This document shows positions 24,877 through 39,400 of a stretch of DNA of 64,000 nt, in pieces; position 1 is the first letter of the stretch; each line of letters begins with the position of its first letter. The stretch is from the NCBI RefSeq assembly GCF_024679245.1, contig NC_090196.1, positions 9,760,361-9,824,360 of the forward strand, given 5' to 3'. The notes under the pieces are model-generated. The model was not told the origin of the DNA. It made no database searches and worked only from the letters and a program-made list of their open reading frames with translations. Position numbers and translations under genes: made by a program. The stretch is from Pseudorasbora parva (Eukaryota > Chordata > Actinopteri > Cypriniformes > Gobionidae).

Positions 24877-25613
24877 TTTTTTGAATGCAATGCATGCAAA
24901 TGTCTTCTATGCACGAGTTTTTTAGTATGCAATGCAATGCAAAAAAACTCTTCTCTTTATTGCACCGCGAATTCTAATATCGAACACAAAACCTCTATTA
25001 ACTTCATTGCACGAGATCTACGCAATGCAAAGAGACTGGCTCTTTGCTGCAATGCGAGTTTTTTATGCAATGCAAAAGCAATAATCTCCTCATTGCACAA
25101 GTGTTTTTGCATGCAATGCAATGCCGAATAACTAATCTTATTGCACAAGGTTTTTCGTATTCTATGCAATGCAAAAACACCTACTATCATTGCACAGCGA
25201 CTTAAATGAAACCACTAATTTCTTGAATGCAAAAATGGTTTTTGAATGCAATGCATGCAAATGTCTTCTATGCACGATTTTTTTTTGTATGCAATGCAAA
25301 CAAAAGCACGTATCTCTTTTTTGCACCGCGAATTCTTATATGGAAAGCATAGAGCTTATATCTTCATTGCACGAAATCTATGCAATGCAAAGACACTGGC
25401 TCTTCGGTGCAATAAGAGTTTTTTATGCAATGCAATGCAAAAGCAATAATCTCCTCATTGCACAAGTTTTTTTGCATGCAATGCAATGCAAAATAACTAA
25501 TCTTATTGCACAAGGTTTTTGGTATTCAATGCATTGCAAAAACACCTACTCTCAGTGCACAGCGACTTAAATGCAATGCATTAGAAACCACTAATTTCTT
25601 GAATGCAAAAAAG
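24877..25613 (+). repeat. Two extra SatC monomers relative to copy 1
   Basis: Copies 1 and 2 align at offset 15844 up to 9032/24876 and at offset 16581 from 9032/25613, leaving 737 extra bases. Both edges lie in the same subunit (AATGCAAAAAAG), so placement is ambiguous, as expected for unequal exchange between homologous monomers. The extra DNA includes a variant monomer with GCAAAAAAACTCTTC and ATATCGAACAC. Confidence 0.88.
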
Positions 25614-27326
25614 GTTTTTGAATGCAATGCATGCAAATGTCTTCTATGCACAAGTTTTTTCGTATGCAATGCAAAGCAAAAGCACTTATCTCTTTATTGC
25701 ATCGCGACTTCTAATATGGAAAGCATAGGCGTTATATCTTCATGGCACGAAATCTATGCAATGCAAAGACACTGGCTCTTCGGTGCAATAAGAGTTTTTT
25801 ATGCAATGCAATGCAAAAGCAATAATCTCCTCATTGCACAAGTTTTTTTGCATGCAATGCAATGCAGAATAACTAATCTTATTGCACAAGGTTTTTGGTA
25901 TTCAATGCATTGCAAAAACACCTACTCTCAGTGCACAGAGACTTAAATGCAATGCATTAGAAACCACTAATTTCTTGAATGAACAAAAGGTTTTTGTATG
26001 CAATGAATTCAAAAGTCTTCTATGCACGAGTTTTTTAGTATGCAATGCAATGCAATGCAATGCAAAAGCACTCTTCTCTTTATTGCACTGCGAATATGGA
26101 ACACAAAAGCGCTATTAACTTCATTGCACGAGATCTATGCAATGCAATGACACTGGCTCTTCGGTGCAATGCAAGTTTTTATGCAATGCAATGCAAAAGC
26201 AATAATCTCCACATTGCACAAGTTTTTTTGCATGCAATGCAATGCAGAATAACTAATCTTATTGCACAAGGTTTTTCGTATTCAATGCAATGCAAAAACA
26301 CCTACTCTCATTGCACAGCGACTTAAATGAAACCACTAATTACTTGAATGCAAAAATGGTTTTTGAATGCAATGCATGCAAATGTCTTCTATGCACGATT
26401 TCTTTCGTATGCAATGCAAACAAAAGCACTTATCTCTTTATTGCACCGCGAATTCGTATATGGAAAGCATAGGTCTTATATCTTCATTGCACGAAATCTA
26501 TGCAATGCAAAGACACTGGCTCTTCGGTGCAATAAGAGTTTTTTATGCAATGCAATGCAAAAGCAATAATCTCCTCATTGCACAAGATTTTTTGCATGCA
26601 ATGCAATGCAGAATAACTAATCTTATTGCACAAGGTTTTTCGTATTCAATGCAATGCAAAAACACCTACTCTCAGTGCACAGCGACTTAAATGCAATGCA
26701 TTAGAAACCACTAATTTCTTGAATGCAAAAAAGGTTTTTGAATGCAATGCATGCAAATGTCTTCTATGCACGAGTTTTTTCGTATGCAATGCAAAGCAAA
26801 AGCACTTATCTCTTTATTGCACCGCGATTCTTATATGGAAAGCATAAGCGCTTATATCTTCATTGCAGGAAATCTATGCAATGCAAAGACACTGGCTCTT
26901 CGGTGCAATAAGAGTTTTTTATGCAATGCAATGCAAAAGCAATAATCTCCTCATTGCACAAGTGTTTTTGCATGCAATGCAATGCAGAATAACTAATCTT
27001 ATTGCACAAGGTTTTTCGTATTCAATGCAATGCAAAAACACCTACTCTCAGTGCACAGCGACTTAAATGCAATGCATTAGAAACCACTAATTTCTTGAAT
27101 GCACAAAAGGTTTTTGTATGCAATGCATGCAAAAGTCTTCTATGCACGAGTTTTTTTGTATGCAATTGCACAGCGAAATATTATACGCAAAGCGCTAATT
27201 CTTAAATCCACAATGCTTTCTATGCTATGCAAAGGTACTCTCGTCGATGCACCGCGAGTTTTTATATGCAATGCAGTCCAAAAGCGCTAATCTCTTCAAT
27301 CTACAACGAGTCCTTATATGCATTTC

Positions 27327-27452
27327 CCCTTCGAAAGAAATCCATATTTGACCTACAGGATATATTTCTGACCAAATACGAATCCACAGAAGTTTTTTTT
27401 TTTTTTTTTACAATATATTATCTAGAAACCATCTGATATTAAATGGCCAGAA
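27327..27452. other. SatC to SatB transition segment (copy 2)
   Basis: Same as 10746-10870, with one more T (T17). Nothing recognisable besides the homopolymer. Confidence 0.7.
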
Positions 27453-29424
27453 ATATGTTCAGTAGTTAAATATGGAACCTTTTTGTGGCCGAATTTGTAT
27501 GAATGTTTAGAATGTTAAAGCTCAGACTCACAGACTTCTTCAATGTTTCATCGCAGTTCAAGAATGAAATTTTGAACATTTCTAGCCAAAGACTCTTTAC
27601 ATTTTTATACAGAATTTATATACATGTATATGTAACTTATGACTTTCTGATGTTTTATCAAAAGTCCCAATGTTACTTTTTGAAGAAAAATTCTAACCCT
27701 GGATTCTATGAACTTGAACCTTCTCTTCATACAAATAGATTCCTTCTTATTGTTTCATAAGTGTATCAAGGATAAGTCTTTGAACTTGAACTTTAGAACT
27801 TTCTAATAGATTCTGTAGTCCAAGGATGACCTTTTGAACTTATTTATTGCAAAGAGTCTATGAACTTGAACTTTCTATACATAGTAATAGATTCATCAGT
27901 AGTTCAAGTGTGAATTTTTTTAAATACATTTTTGGCCAAGCAGTCTGTCAACTTAAAATGTGCAAACTTATAGTGTTTCTTCAGAAGTTCAAACATGACT
28001 TTTTGAACTATTTTTTCTGACCCTGGAATCTATGAACTCGAACTTTCAATGCATACCAATAGACTCCTAATGTTTCATCAGTAGTTCAAGGATGAACTTT
28101 TGAACTTATTTTTTGCCAAAGGGTCTATGAACTGTAACTTTCTATACATAGATTCAACTTTCTATACATATGACTTCATGGTGATTCTTCAGAAGTTTAA
28201 ACATGACTTTTTGAACTATTTTTTTCTGACACTGGAATATATGAACGTGCAACTTTCTATGCATACCAATAGACACCAAATGTTTCATCAGTAGTTCAAG
28301 CATGACTTTTTGTGAAAAATAAAAAAAATCTTACCCTAGATTCTATGATCTTGAACTTTCTATACATAGTAACAGTCATCAGTATTTCAAGGGTGAAATT
28401 TTGAACTTTTTTTTACCAGAGTCTTTGAACTTGAGCTTTCTATGCATAACAATAGACTCGAAATATGATTAAGGAATTATTTTAAAAAATATTCTGACCC
28501 TTGATTTCAAAAACTTGAACTTTCTATTCATACGAATAGATTCATTCTGTTGTTTCATAAGTAAGTTCAAGGATGAAGAGTTGAACTTATTTTTGCTAAG
28601 AGTATTTGAATTTGAACTTTCTAATCCTTCTGTAGTTTCATCAGCAGTTGAAGGATGAGTTTTAAAAAAAAACATTCTGACCCTGGATCCTATGAACTTG
28701 AACTTTCTATACATAGTAACAGTCATCAGTATTTCAAGGGTGAAATTTTGAACTTATTTTTTTTTACCAGAGTCTTTGAACTTGAACTTTCTATATATAC
28801 TAATAAATTCCATTGTTCAAGGATGAACTTTTAAACTTATTTTTGAACTTGAACTTTCTATATACGAATAGAATCCTTCTGTAGTTGAATGATTATTTTC
28901 TTACTATTAGTAGTTGAAGGATTACTTTAAAAAAAAAAAAAAAAATTCTGACCATGGACCCTATGAAATTGAACTTTCTATACATAGTAATAGATTCATC
29001 AGTAGTTCAAGTGTGAATTTTTGAATAAATGTTTTAGCCAAAGAGTGTTTGAACTTTACATGTATAAAATCACTTATGGCTTTATGGTGTTTCTTCAGAA
29101 GTTCAAACATGACTTTTTGACCAAAAAAATCTGACCCTGGATCCTATGAATTTGAACTTTCTATACATAAAAATAGACTCCTTATATTTTATCAGTAGTT
29201 CAAGGATGAGCTTTGAACTTATTTTTTCCAAACAGTCTATGAACTTGAGCTTTCTATGCAAAAAAATAGACTAATAATTAAATATTTACTTAATATTGAC
29301 TTTTCAAAGAAAAAATGACTTTTTATGAAAAATAAAACTTCTGACCCTGGATCCTATGAACTTGAACTTTTTATATATGGTAATAGATTCATCATGTGAA
29401 ATTTTGAATACATGTTTGGCCAAG
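27453..29424 (+). repeat. SatB-right block, copy 2
   Basis: Follows 10871-12842 at offset 16582. One substitution seen: GTCAACTTAAAATG here and in copy 3, GTCAAATTAAAATG in copy 1 (near 11370). Ends GTTTGGCCAAG at 29424. No gene seen. Confidence 0.88.
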
Positions 29425-30467
29425 TCTATTCAAACACTTACACTGTGTCCAATTTTCAAAAATTCATAAAAACATTTCCTTTATAGGTTTGCTCATTCAG
29501 TCATTTGATATTTGTTCATAGTTACCATGACAATTACTGTATTTATTCACAAGTCATTTTACTGTATAGTTTTGGAGAAAAGTACAGTCAAATTCGCCCC
29601 AAAAATTCATTGAAGCACTTGCACTCTCCAATTTTCAACAATCCATAAAAATCTTTCCTTTATAGGTTTGCTCATTCTGTCATTGGAAATTTGTATAGAG
29701 TGACCCTGACTATTTTTGTATTTATGTGCACGTCATTTTACTGTATAATTTTAGAGAAAAGTACAGTCCAATTTGCCCCAAAATTCATTTAAGCAATTGC
29801 ACTGTCCCATTTTCAAAAATTCATAAAAATCTTTCCTTTATAGGTTTGCTCATTCTGTCCTTTGATATTTGTTCAGAGTGACCCTGACTATTACTGTATT
29901 TATGTACAAGTCATTTTACTGTAAAGTTTTAGAGAAAAGTACAGTCCAATTTGCCCCAAAATTCATTCAAGCACTTGCACTGTCCAATTTTCAACAATTA
30001 ATAAAACTGTTTCCTTTATAGGTTTGCTCATTCTGTCATTTGATAATTGTTTAGAGTGACCCTGACTATTACTGTATTTATTTACAAGTCATTTTACTGT
30101 ATAGTTTTAGAGAAAAGTACAGTCGAATATGCCCCAAATATCAACGTGCATTCACAAACTTACACTGTCCCATTTTTTCAAAAATTCATAAACAATTTAC
30201 TTCATAGGTTTTCTCATTCTGTCATTTGAAATTTGTTCAGAGTGACCATGAATATTACTGTATTTATTTACAAGTATTTTTACTGTATAGTTTTGGAGAA
30301 AAGTGCAGTCAAACTCTCCCCAAAATTAATTCAAGCACTTACAGTCCAATTTTCAAAAATATCATAAAAATCTTTCCTTTATAGGTTTGCTCATTCTGTC
30401 CTTTGATATTTGTTCAGAGTGACCCTGACTATTACTGTATGTAGTAACAAGTCATTTTACTATATAG

Positions 30468-33400
30468 TTTTGGAGAAAAGTACAGTCAAATTCGGCCCAA
30501 AATTCATTCAAGGACTTACAGTGTCCAATTTGCAAAAATTCATAAAAATCTTTTCTTTATAGGTTTGCCCATTCTGCCATTTGATTTTTGTTCATGGGGA
30601 CCCTGACTATTACTGTATTTATTTACAAGCCAGTTTACTGTATATTTTTGGAGAAAAGGGCAGTCAAACTGCAAATAATCTGTCTATTCAAACATTTACA
30701 TTGTATCCAATTTTCAAAAATTCGAAAAATCTTTCCTTTATAGGTTTTCTCATTCTGTCATTTAATATTTGTTTAGAGTGACCCCGACTATTACTGTATT
30801 TATGTACAAGTCATTTTACTGTATAGTTTTAGAGAAAAGTAGAGTCGAATATGCCCCAAATATCCACATGCATTTAAATACTTACACTGTCCCATTTTTT
30901 CCAAAATTCATAAACAATTTTACTTCATAGGTTTTCTCATTCTGTCATTTGAAAATTGTTCAGAGTGACCCTGAATATTACTGTATTTATTTACAAGTAT
31001 TTTTACTGTATAGTTTTGGAGAAAAGAACAGTCAAACTTGCCCAAAAATCAAATTGAATTCAAACACTGTACAATTTTCAACAAAAAAAACATAACAATA
31101 TTTTTTTTATAGGTTTGCTCATTCTGTCATTTGATATTTGTTCAGAGTGACACTGACTATTACTGTATTTATTTACAAGTAAATTTACTGTATAGTTTTG
31201 GAGAAAAGTACAGTCAAATTCGCCCAAAAATTAATTCAAGCACTTGCACTCTCCAATTTTCAACAATCCATAAAACTCTTTCCTTTATGGGTTTGCTCGT
31301 TCTGTCATTTGAAAATTGTTCAGAGAGACCCTGACTATTACTGTATTTATTTACAATTCATTTTACTGTATAGTTTTGGAGAAAAGTGCAGTCAAATTCG
31401 CCCCAAAATTCATTCAAGCACTTACACTGTCCAATTTTCAAAAATTCATAAAAATCTTTCCTTTATAGGTTTGCCAATTCTGTCATTTTATATTTGTTCA
31501 AAGTGACCCTGACAATTACTGTATTTATTTGCAAGTCATTTTACTGTATATTTTTGGAGAAAAGTGCAGTCAAACTGCAAATAATCTGTCTATTCAAACA
31601 CTTACACTGTCCAATTTCAAAAAATTCATAAAAATCTTTCCTTTATTTCCTTTATAGGTTTGTTCATTCTGTCATTTGATATTTGTTTAGAGTGACCCTG
31701 ACTATTACTGTATGTAGTAACAAGTCATTTTACTGTATAGTTTTGGAGAAAAGTACAGTCAAATTCGCCCCAAAATTCATTCAAGGACTTACACTGTCCA
31801 ATTTACAAAAATTCATAACAATCGTTCCTTTATAGGTTTGCCCATTCTGCCATTTGATATTTGTTCAAGGGGACCCTGACTATTACTGTATGTAGTAACA
31901 AGTCATTTTACTGTATATTTTTGGAGAAAAGTGCAGTCAAACTGCAAATAATCTGTCTATTCAAACACTTACACTGTCCAATTTCAAAAAATTCATAAAA
32001 ATCTTTCCTTTATTTCCTTTATAGGTTTGCTCATTCTGTCATTTGATATTTGTTTAGAGTGACCATGACTATTACTGTATTCATGTAAAAGTCATTTTAC
32101 TGTATAGTTTTAGAGAAAAGTACAGTCAAATTTGCCCCAAAAGTAATTCAAGCAAGTGCACTCTCCAATTTTCAACAATCCATAAAAATATTTTCTTTAT
32201 AGTTTTGCTCATTCTGTCATTTGATATTTGTTTAGAGTGACCCTGACTATTACTGTATTTATTAACAAGTCATTTTACTGTACAGTTTTGGAGAAAAATA
32301 CAGTCAATATCGCCCCAATATTAATTGAAGCACTTACACTGTCCAATTTTCAAAAATTCATAAAACTCTTTCTTTTATAGGTTTTCTCATTCTTTCATCT
32401 GATATTTGTTTAGAGTGACCCTTAATATTACTGTATTTATTTACAAGTCATTTTACTGTATATTTTTAGAGAAAAGTACAGTCGAATATGCCCCAAATAT
32501 CAACATGCATTCAAATACTTACACTGTCCCATTTTTTCAAAAATTCATAAACAATTTTTCATCATAGGTTTTCTCATTCTGTCATTTGAAATTTGTTCAG
32601 AGAGACCCTGAATATTACTGTATTTATTTACAAGTATTTTTACTGTATAGTTTTGGAGGAAAGTGCAGTCAAACTCTCCCCAAAATTCATTCAAGCACTT
32701 ACAGTCCAATTTTCAAAAATATCATAAAAATCTTTCCTTTATAGGTTTGCTCATTCTGTCCTTTGATATTTGTTCAGAGTGACCCTGACTATTACTGTAT
32801 TTATGTACAAGTCATTTTACTGTATAGTTTTAGAGAAAAGTACAGTCCAATTTGCCCCAAAATTCATTCAAGCACTTTCACTGTCCAATTTTCAACAATT
32901 CATAAAACTCTTTCCTTTATAGGTTTGCTCATTCTGTCATTTGATATTTGTTTAGAGTGACACTGACTATTACTGTATTTATTTACAAGTAATTTTACTA
33001 TATAATTTTGGAGAAAAGTACAGTCAAATTAGCCCCAAAATTCATTCAAGCACTTACAGTCCAATTTTCAAAAATATCATAAAAATCGTTCCTTTATAGG
33101 ATTGCCCATTCTGCCATTTGATATTTGTTCAAGGGGACCCTGACTATTACTGTATTTATTTACAAGCCATTTTACTGTATATTTTTTGAGAAAAGGGCAG
33201 TCAAACTGCAAATAATCTGTCTATTCAAACATTTACATTGTGTCCAATTTTCAAAAATTCGAAAAATCTTTCCTTTATAGGTTTGCTCATTCTGTCATTT
33301 AATATTTGTTTAGAGCGACCCCGACTATTACTGTATTTATGTACAAGTCATTTTACTGTATAGTTTTAGAGAAAAGTACAGTCGAATATGCCACAAATGT

Positions 33401-36400
33401 CCACGTGCATTCAAATACTTACACTGTCCCATTTTTTCAAAAATTCATAAACAATTTTACTTCATAGGTTTTCTCATTCTGTCATTTGAAATTTGTTCAG
33501 AGTGACCCTGAATATTACTGTATTTATTTACAAGTAATTTAACTGTATAGTTTTGGAGAAAATTGCAGTCAAACTCTCACCAAAATTCATTCAAGCACTT
33601 ACAGTCCAATTTTCAAAAATATCATAAAAATCTTTTCTTTATAGTTTTGCTCGTTGGGTCCTTTGATATTTGTTCAGAGTGACCCTGACTATTACTGTAT
33701 TTATGTGCAAGTCATTTTACTGTATAGTTTTAGAGAGAAGTACAGTCAAACTCTCCCCAAAATTCATTCAATCACTTACAGTCCAATTTTGAAATATATC
33801 ATAAAAATCTTTCCTTTATAGGTTTGCTCATTCTGTCCTTTGATATTTTTTCAGAGTGACCCTGACTATTACTGTATTTATGTACAAGTCATTTTACTGT
33901 ATAGTTTTAGAGAAAAGTACAGTCCAATTTGCCCCAAAATTCATTCAAGCACTTGCACTGTCCAATTTTCAACAATTCATAAAACTCTTTCCTTTATAGG
34001 TTTGCTCATTCTGTCATTTGATATTTGTTTAGAGTGACCCTGACTATTACTGTATTTATTTACAAGTCATTTTACTGTATAGTTTTAGAGAAAAGTGCAG
34101 TCCAATTTGCCCCAAAATTCATTCAAGCACTTGCACTGTCCAATTTTCAACAATTCATAAAACTCTTTCCTTTATAGGATTGCTCATTCTGCCATTTGAT
34201 ATTTGTTTAGAGTGACCCTGACTATTACTGTATTTATTTACAAGTCATTTTACTGTATAGTTTTAGAGAAAAGTACAGTCGAATATGCCCCAAATATCAA
34301 CGTGCATTCAAAAACTTACACTGTCCCATTTTTTCATAAATTCATAAACAATTTTACTTTATAGGTTTTCTCATTCTGTCAGTTTAAATTTGTTCAGAGT
34401 GACCCTGAATATTACTGTATTTATTTACAAGTCATTTTACTTTATAGTTTTAGAGAAAAGTACAGTAGAAAATGCCCAAAATATCAACGTGCATTCAAAA
34501 ACTTACACTGTCCCATTTTTTCATAAATTCATAAACAATTTAACTTTATAGGTTTTCTCATTCTGTCAGTTTAAATTTGTTCAGAGTGACCCTGAATATT
34601 ACTGTATTTATTTACAAGTCATTTTACTGTATAGTTTTAGAGAAAAGTACAGTCGAATATGCCCAAAATATCAACATGCATTCAAATACTTACACTGTCC
34701 CATTTTTTCAAAAATTCATAAACAATTTTACTTCATAGGTTTTCACATTCTGTCATTTGAAATTTGTTCAGAGAGACCCTGAATATTACTGTATTTATTT
34801 ACAAGTATTTTTACTGTATAGTTTTGGAGGAAAGTGCAGTCAAAGTCTCCCCAAAATTCATTCAAGCACTTACAGTCCAATTTTCAAAAATATCATAAAA
34901 ATCTTTCCTTTATAGGTTTGCTCATTCTGTCCTTTGATATTTGTTCAGAGTGACCCTGAATATTACTGTATGTAGTAACAAGTCATTTTACTGTATAGTT
35001 TTGGAGAAAAGTACAGTCAAATTCGGCCCAAAATTCATTCAAGGACATACAGTGTCCAATTTGCAAAAATTCATAAAAATCGTTCCTTTATAGGTTTGCC
35101 CATTCTGCCATTTGATATTCGTTCATGGGGAACCTGACTATTACTGTATTTATTTACAAGCCCTTTTACTGTATATTTTTGGAGAAAATGGCAGTCAAAC
35201 TGCAAATAATCTGTCTATTCAAACATTTACATTGTGTCCAATTTTCAAAAATTTGAAAAATCTTTCCTTTATAGGTTTTCTCATTCTGTCATTTAATATT
35301 TGTTTAGAGTGACCCCGACTATTACTGTATTTATGTACAAGTCATTTTACTGTATAGTTTTAGAGAAAAGTACAGTCGAATATGCCCCAAATATCCACGT
35401 GCATTTAAATACTTACACTTTCCCATTTTTTCCAAAATTCATAAACAATTTTACTTCATAGGTTTTCTCATTCTGTCATTTGAAATTTGTTAAGGGTGAC
35501 CCTGAATATTACTGTATTTATTTACAAGTATTTTTACTGTATAGTTTTGGAGAAAAGTACAGTCAAACTTGCCCAAAAATCATATTGAATTCAAACACTG
35601 TACAATTTTCAACAATAAAACCATAACAATATTTTTTTTATAGGTTTGCTCATTCTGTCATTTGATATTTGTTCAGAGTGACACTGACTATTACTGTATT
35701 TATTTACAAGTAATTTTACTGTATAGTTTTGGAGAAAAGTACAGTCAAATTCGGCCCAAAATTAATTCAAGGACTTACAGTGTCCAATTTGCAAAAATTC
35801 ATAAAAATCGTTCCTTTATAGGTTTGCCCATTCTGCCATTTGATATTCGTTCATGGGGACCCCGACTATTACTGTATTTATTTACAAGCCATTTTACTGT
35901 ATATTTTAGGAGAAAATGGCAGTCAAACTGCAAATAATCTGTCTATTCAAACATTTACATTGTGTCCAATTTTCAAAAATTCGAAAAATCTTTCCTTTAT
36001 AGGTTTTCTCATTCTGTCATTTAATATTTGTTTAGAGTGACCCCGACTATTACTGTATTTATGTACAAGTCATTTTACTGTATAGTTTTAGAGAAAAGTA
36101 CAGTCGAATATGCCCCAAATATCCACGTGCATTTAAATACTTACACTGTCCCATTTTTTCCAAAATTCATAAACAATTTTACTTCATAGGTTTTCTCATT
36201 CTGTCATTTGAAATTTGTTAAGAGTGACCCTGAATATTACTGTATTTATTTACAAGTATTTTTACTGTATAGTTTTGGAGAAAAGTACAGTCAAACTTGC
36301 CCAAAAATCATATTGAAATCAAACACTGTACAATTTTCAACAATAAAACCATAACAATATTTTTTTTATAGGTTTGCTCATTCTGTCATTTGATATTTGT

Positions 36401-39400
36401 TCAGAGTGACACTGACTATTACTGTATTTATTTACAAGTAATTTTACTGTATAGTTTTGGAGAAAAGTACAGTCAAATTCGCCCAAAAATTAATTCAAGC
36501 ACTTGCACTCTCCAATTTTCAACAATCCATAAAACTCTTTCCTTTATAAGTTTGCTCGTTCTGTCATTTGAAATTTGTTCAGAGAGACACTGACTATTAC
36601 TGTATTTATTTACAATTCATTTTACTGTATAGTTTTGGAGAAAAGTGCAGTCAAATTCGCCCCAAAATTCATTCAAGCACTTACACTGTCCAATTTTCAA
36701 AAATTCATAAAAATCTTTCCTTTATAGGTTTGCCAATTCTGTCATTTGATATTTGTTCAAAGTGACCCTGACAATTACTGTATTTATTTGCAAGTCATTT
36801 TACTGTATATTTTTGGAGAAAAGTGCAGTCAAAATGCAAATAATCTGTCTATTCAAACACTTACACTGTCCAATTTCAAAAAATTCATAAAAATCTTTCC
36901 TTTATTTCCTTTATAGGTTTGCTCATTCTGTCATTTGATATTTGTTTAGAGTGACCATGACTATTACTGTATTCATGTAAAAGTCATTTTAGTGTATAGT
37001 TTTAGAGAAAAGTACAGTCAAATTTGCCCCAAAAGTAATTCAAGCAAGTGCACTCTCCAATTTTCAACAATCCATAAAAATATTTTCTTTATAGTTTTGC
37101 ACATTCTGTCATTTGATATTTGTTTAGAGTGACCCTGACTATTACTGTATTTATTAACAAGTCATTTTACTGTACAGTTTTGGAGAAAAGTAAAGTCAAT
37201 ATCGCCCCAATATTAATTGAAGCACTTACACTGTCCAATTTTAAAAAATTCATAAAACTCTTTCCATTATAGGTTTTCTTATTTTTTCATTTGATATTTG
37301 TTAAGAGGGACCCTTAATATTACTGTATTTATTTACAAGTCATTTTACTGTATATTTTTAGAGAAAAGTACAGTCGAATATGCCCCAAATATCAACGTGC
37401 ATTCAAATACTTACACTGTCCCATTTTTTCAAAAATTCATAAACAATTTTACTTCATAGGTTTTCTCATTCTGTCATTTGAAATTTGTTCAGAGAGACCC
37501 TGAATATTACTGTATTTATTTACAAGTATTTTTACTGTATAGTTTTGGAGGAAAGTGCAGTCAAACTCTCCCCAAAATTCATTCAAGCACTTATAGTCCA
37601 ATTTTCAAAAATATCATAAAAATCTTTCCTTTATAGGTTTGCTCATTCTGTCCTTTGATATTTGTTCAGAGTGACCCTGACTATTACTGTATTTATGTAC
37701 AAGTCATTTTACTGTATAGTTTTAGAGAAAAGTACAGTCCAATTTGCCCCAAAATTCATTCAAGCACTTGCACTGTCCAATTTTCAACAATTCATAAAAC
37801 TCTTTCCTTTATAGGTTTGCTCATTCTGTCATTTGATATTTGTTTAGAGTGACACTGACAATTACTGTATTTATTTACAAGTAATTTTACTGTATAATTT
37901 TGGAGAAAAGTACAGTCAAATTCGCCCAAAAATTCATTCAAGCACTTACAGTCCAATTTTCAAAAATATCATAAAAATCTTTCCTTTATAGGTTTGTTCA
38001 TTCTGTCATTTGATATTTGTTTAGAGTGACCCTGACTATTACTGTATGTAGTAACAAGTCATATTACTGTATAGTTTTGGAGAAAAGTACAGTCAAATTC
38101 GCCCCAAAATTTATTCAAGGACTTACACTGTCCAATTTGCAAAAATTCATAAAAATCGTTCCTTTATAGGTTTGCCCATTCTGCCATTTGATATTTGTTC
38201 AAGGGGACCCTGACTATTACTGTATTTATTTACAAGCCATTTTACTGTATATTTTTGGAGAAAAGGGCAGTCAAACTGCAAATAATCTGTCTACTCAAAC
38301 ATTTACATTGTGTCCAATTTTCAAAAATTCGAAAAATCTTTCTTTTATAGGTTTTCTCATTCTGTCATTTAATATTTGTTGAGTGTCACCCCGACTATTA
38401 CTGTATTTATGTACAAGTCATTTTACTGTATAGTTTTAGAGAAAAGTACAGTCGAATATGCCCCAAATATCCACGTGCATTTAAATACTTACACTGTCCC
38501 ATTTTTTTCAAAAATTCATAAACAATTTTGCTTCATAGGTTTTCTCATTCTGTCATTTGAAATTTGTTAAGAGTGACCCTGAATATTACTGTATTTATTT
38601 ACAAGTATTTTTACTGTATAGTTTTGGAGAAAAGTACAGTCAAAATTGCCCAAAAATCAAATTGAATTCAAACACTGTACAATTTTCAACAATAAAACCA
38701 TAACAATATTTTTTTTATAGGTTTGCTCATTCTGTCATTTGTTATTTGTTCAGAGTGACACTGACTATTACTGTATTTATTTACAAGTAATTTTACTGTA
38801 TAGTTTTGGAGAAAAGTACAGTTAAATTCGCCCAAAAATTAATTCAAGCACTTGCACTCTCCAATTTTCAACAATCCATAAAACTCTTTCCTTTATAGGT
38901 TTGCTCGTTCTGTCATTTGAAATTTGTTCAGAGAGACACTGACTATTACTGTATTTATTTACAATTAATTTTACTGTATAGTTTTGGAGAAAATTGCAGT
39001 CAAACTCTCACCAAAATTCATTCAAGCACTTACAGTCCAATTTTCAAAAATATCATAAAAATCTTTCCTTTATAGTTTTGCTCGTTGGGTCCTTTGATAT
39101 TTGTTCAGAGTGACCCTGACTATTACTGTATTTATGTGCAAGTCATTTTACTGTATAGTTTTAGAGAAAAGTACAGTCAAACTCTCCCCAAAATTCATTC
39201 AATCACTTACAGTCCAATTTTGAAATATATCATAAAAATCTTTCCTTTATAGGTTTGCTCATTCTGTCCTTTGATACTTGTTCAGAGTGACCCTGACTAT
39301 TACTGTATTTATGTACAAGTCATTTTACTGTATAGTTTTAGAGAAAAGTACAGTCCAATTTGCCCCAAAATTCATTCAAGCACTTGCACTGTCCAATTTT

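Larger units (their letters stand above)
20395..27326 (+). repeat. SatC array, copy 2
   Basis: Follows 4551-10745 monomer for monomer, except for 737 extra bases at 24877-25613. About 18 monomer-equivalents, many lacking subunits. The right third (25500-27205) is the most regular part, with 376-bp spacing. Open frames such as 24631-25131 and 25506-25946 are repeat read-through and show no recognisable domain. Confidence 0.93.
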
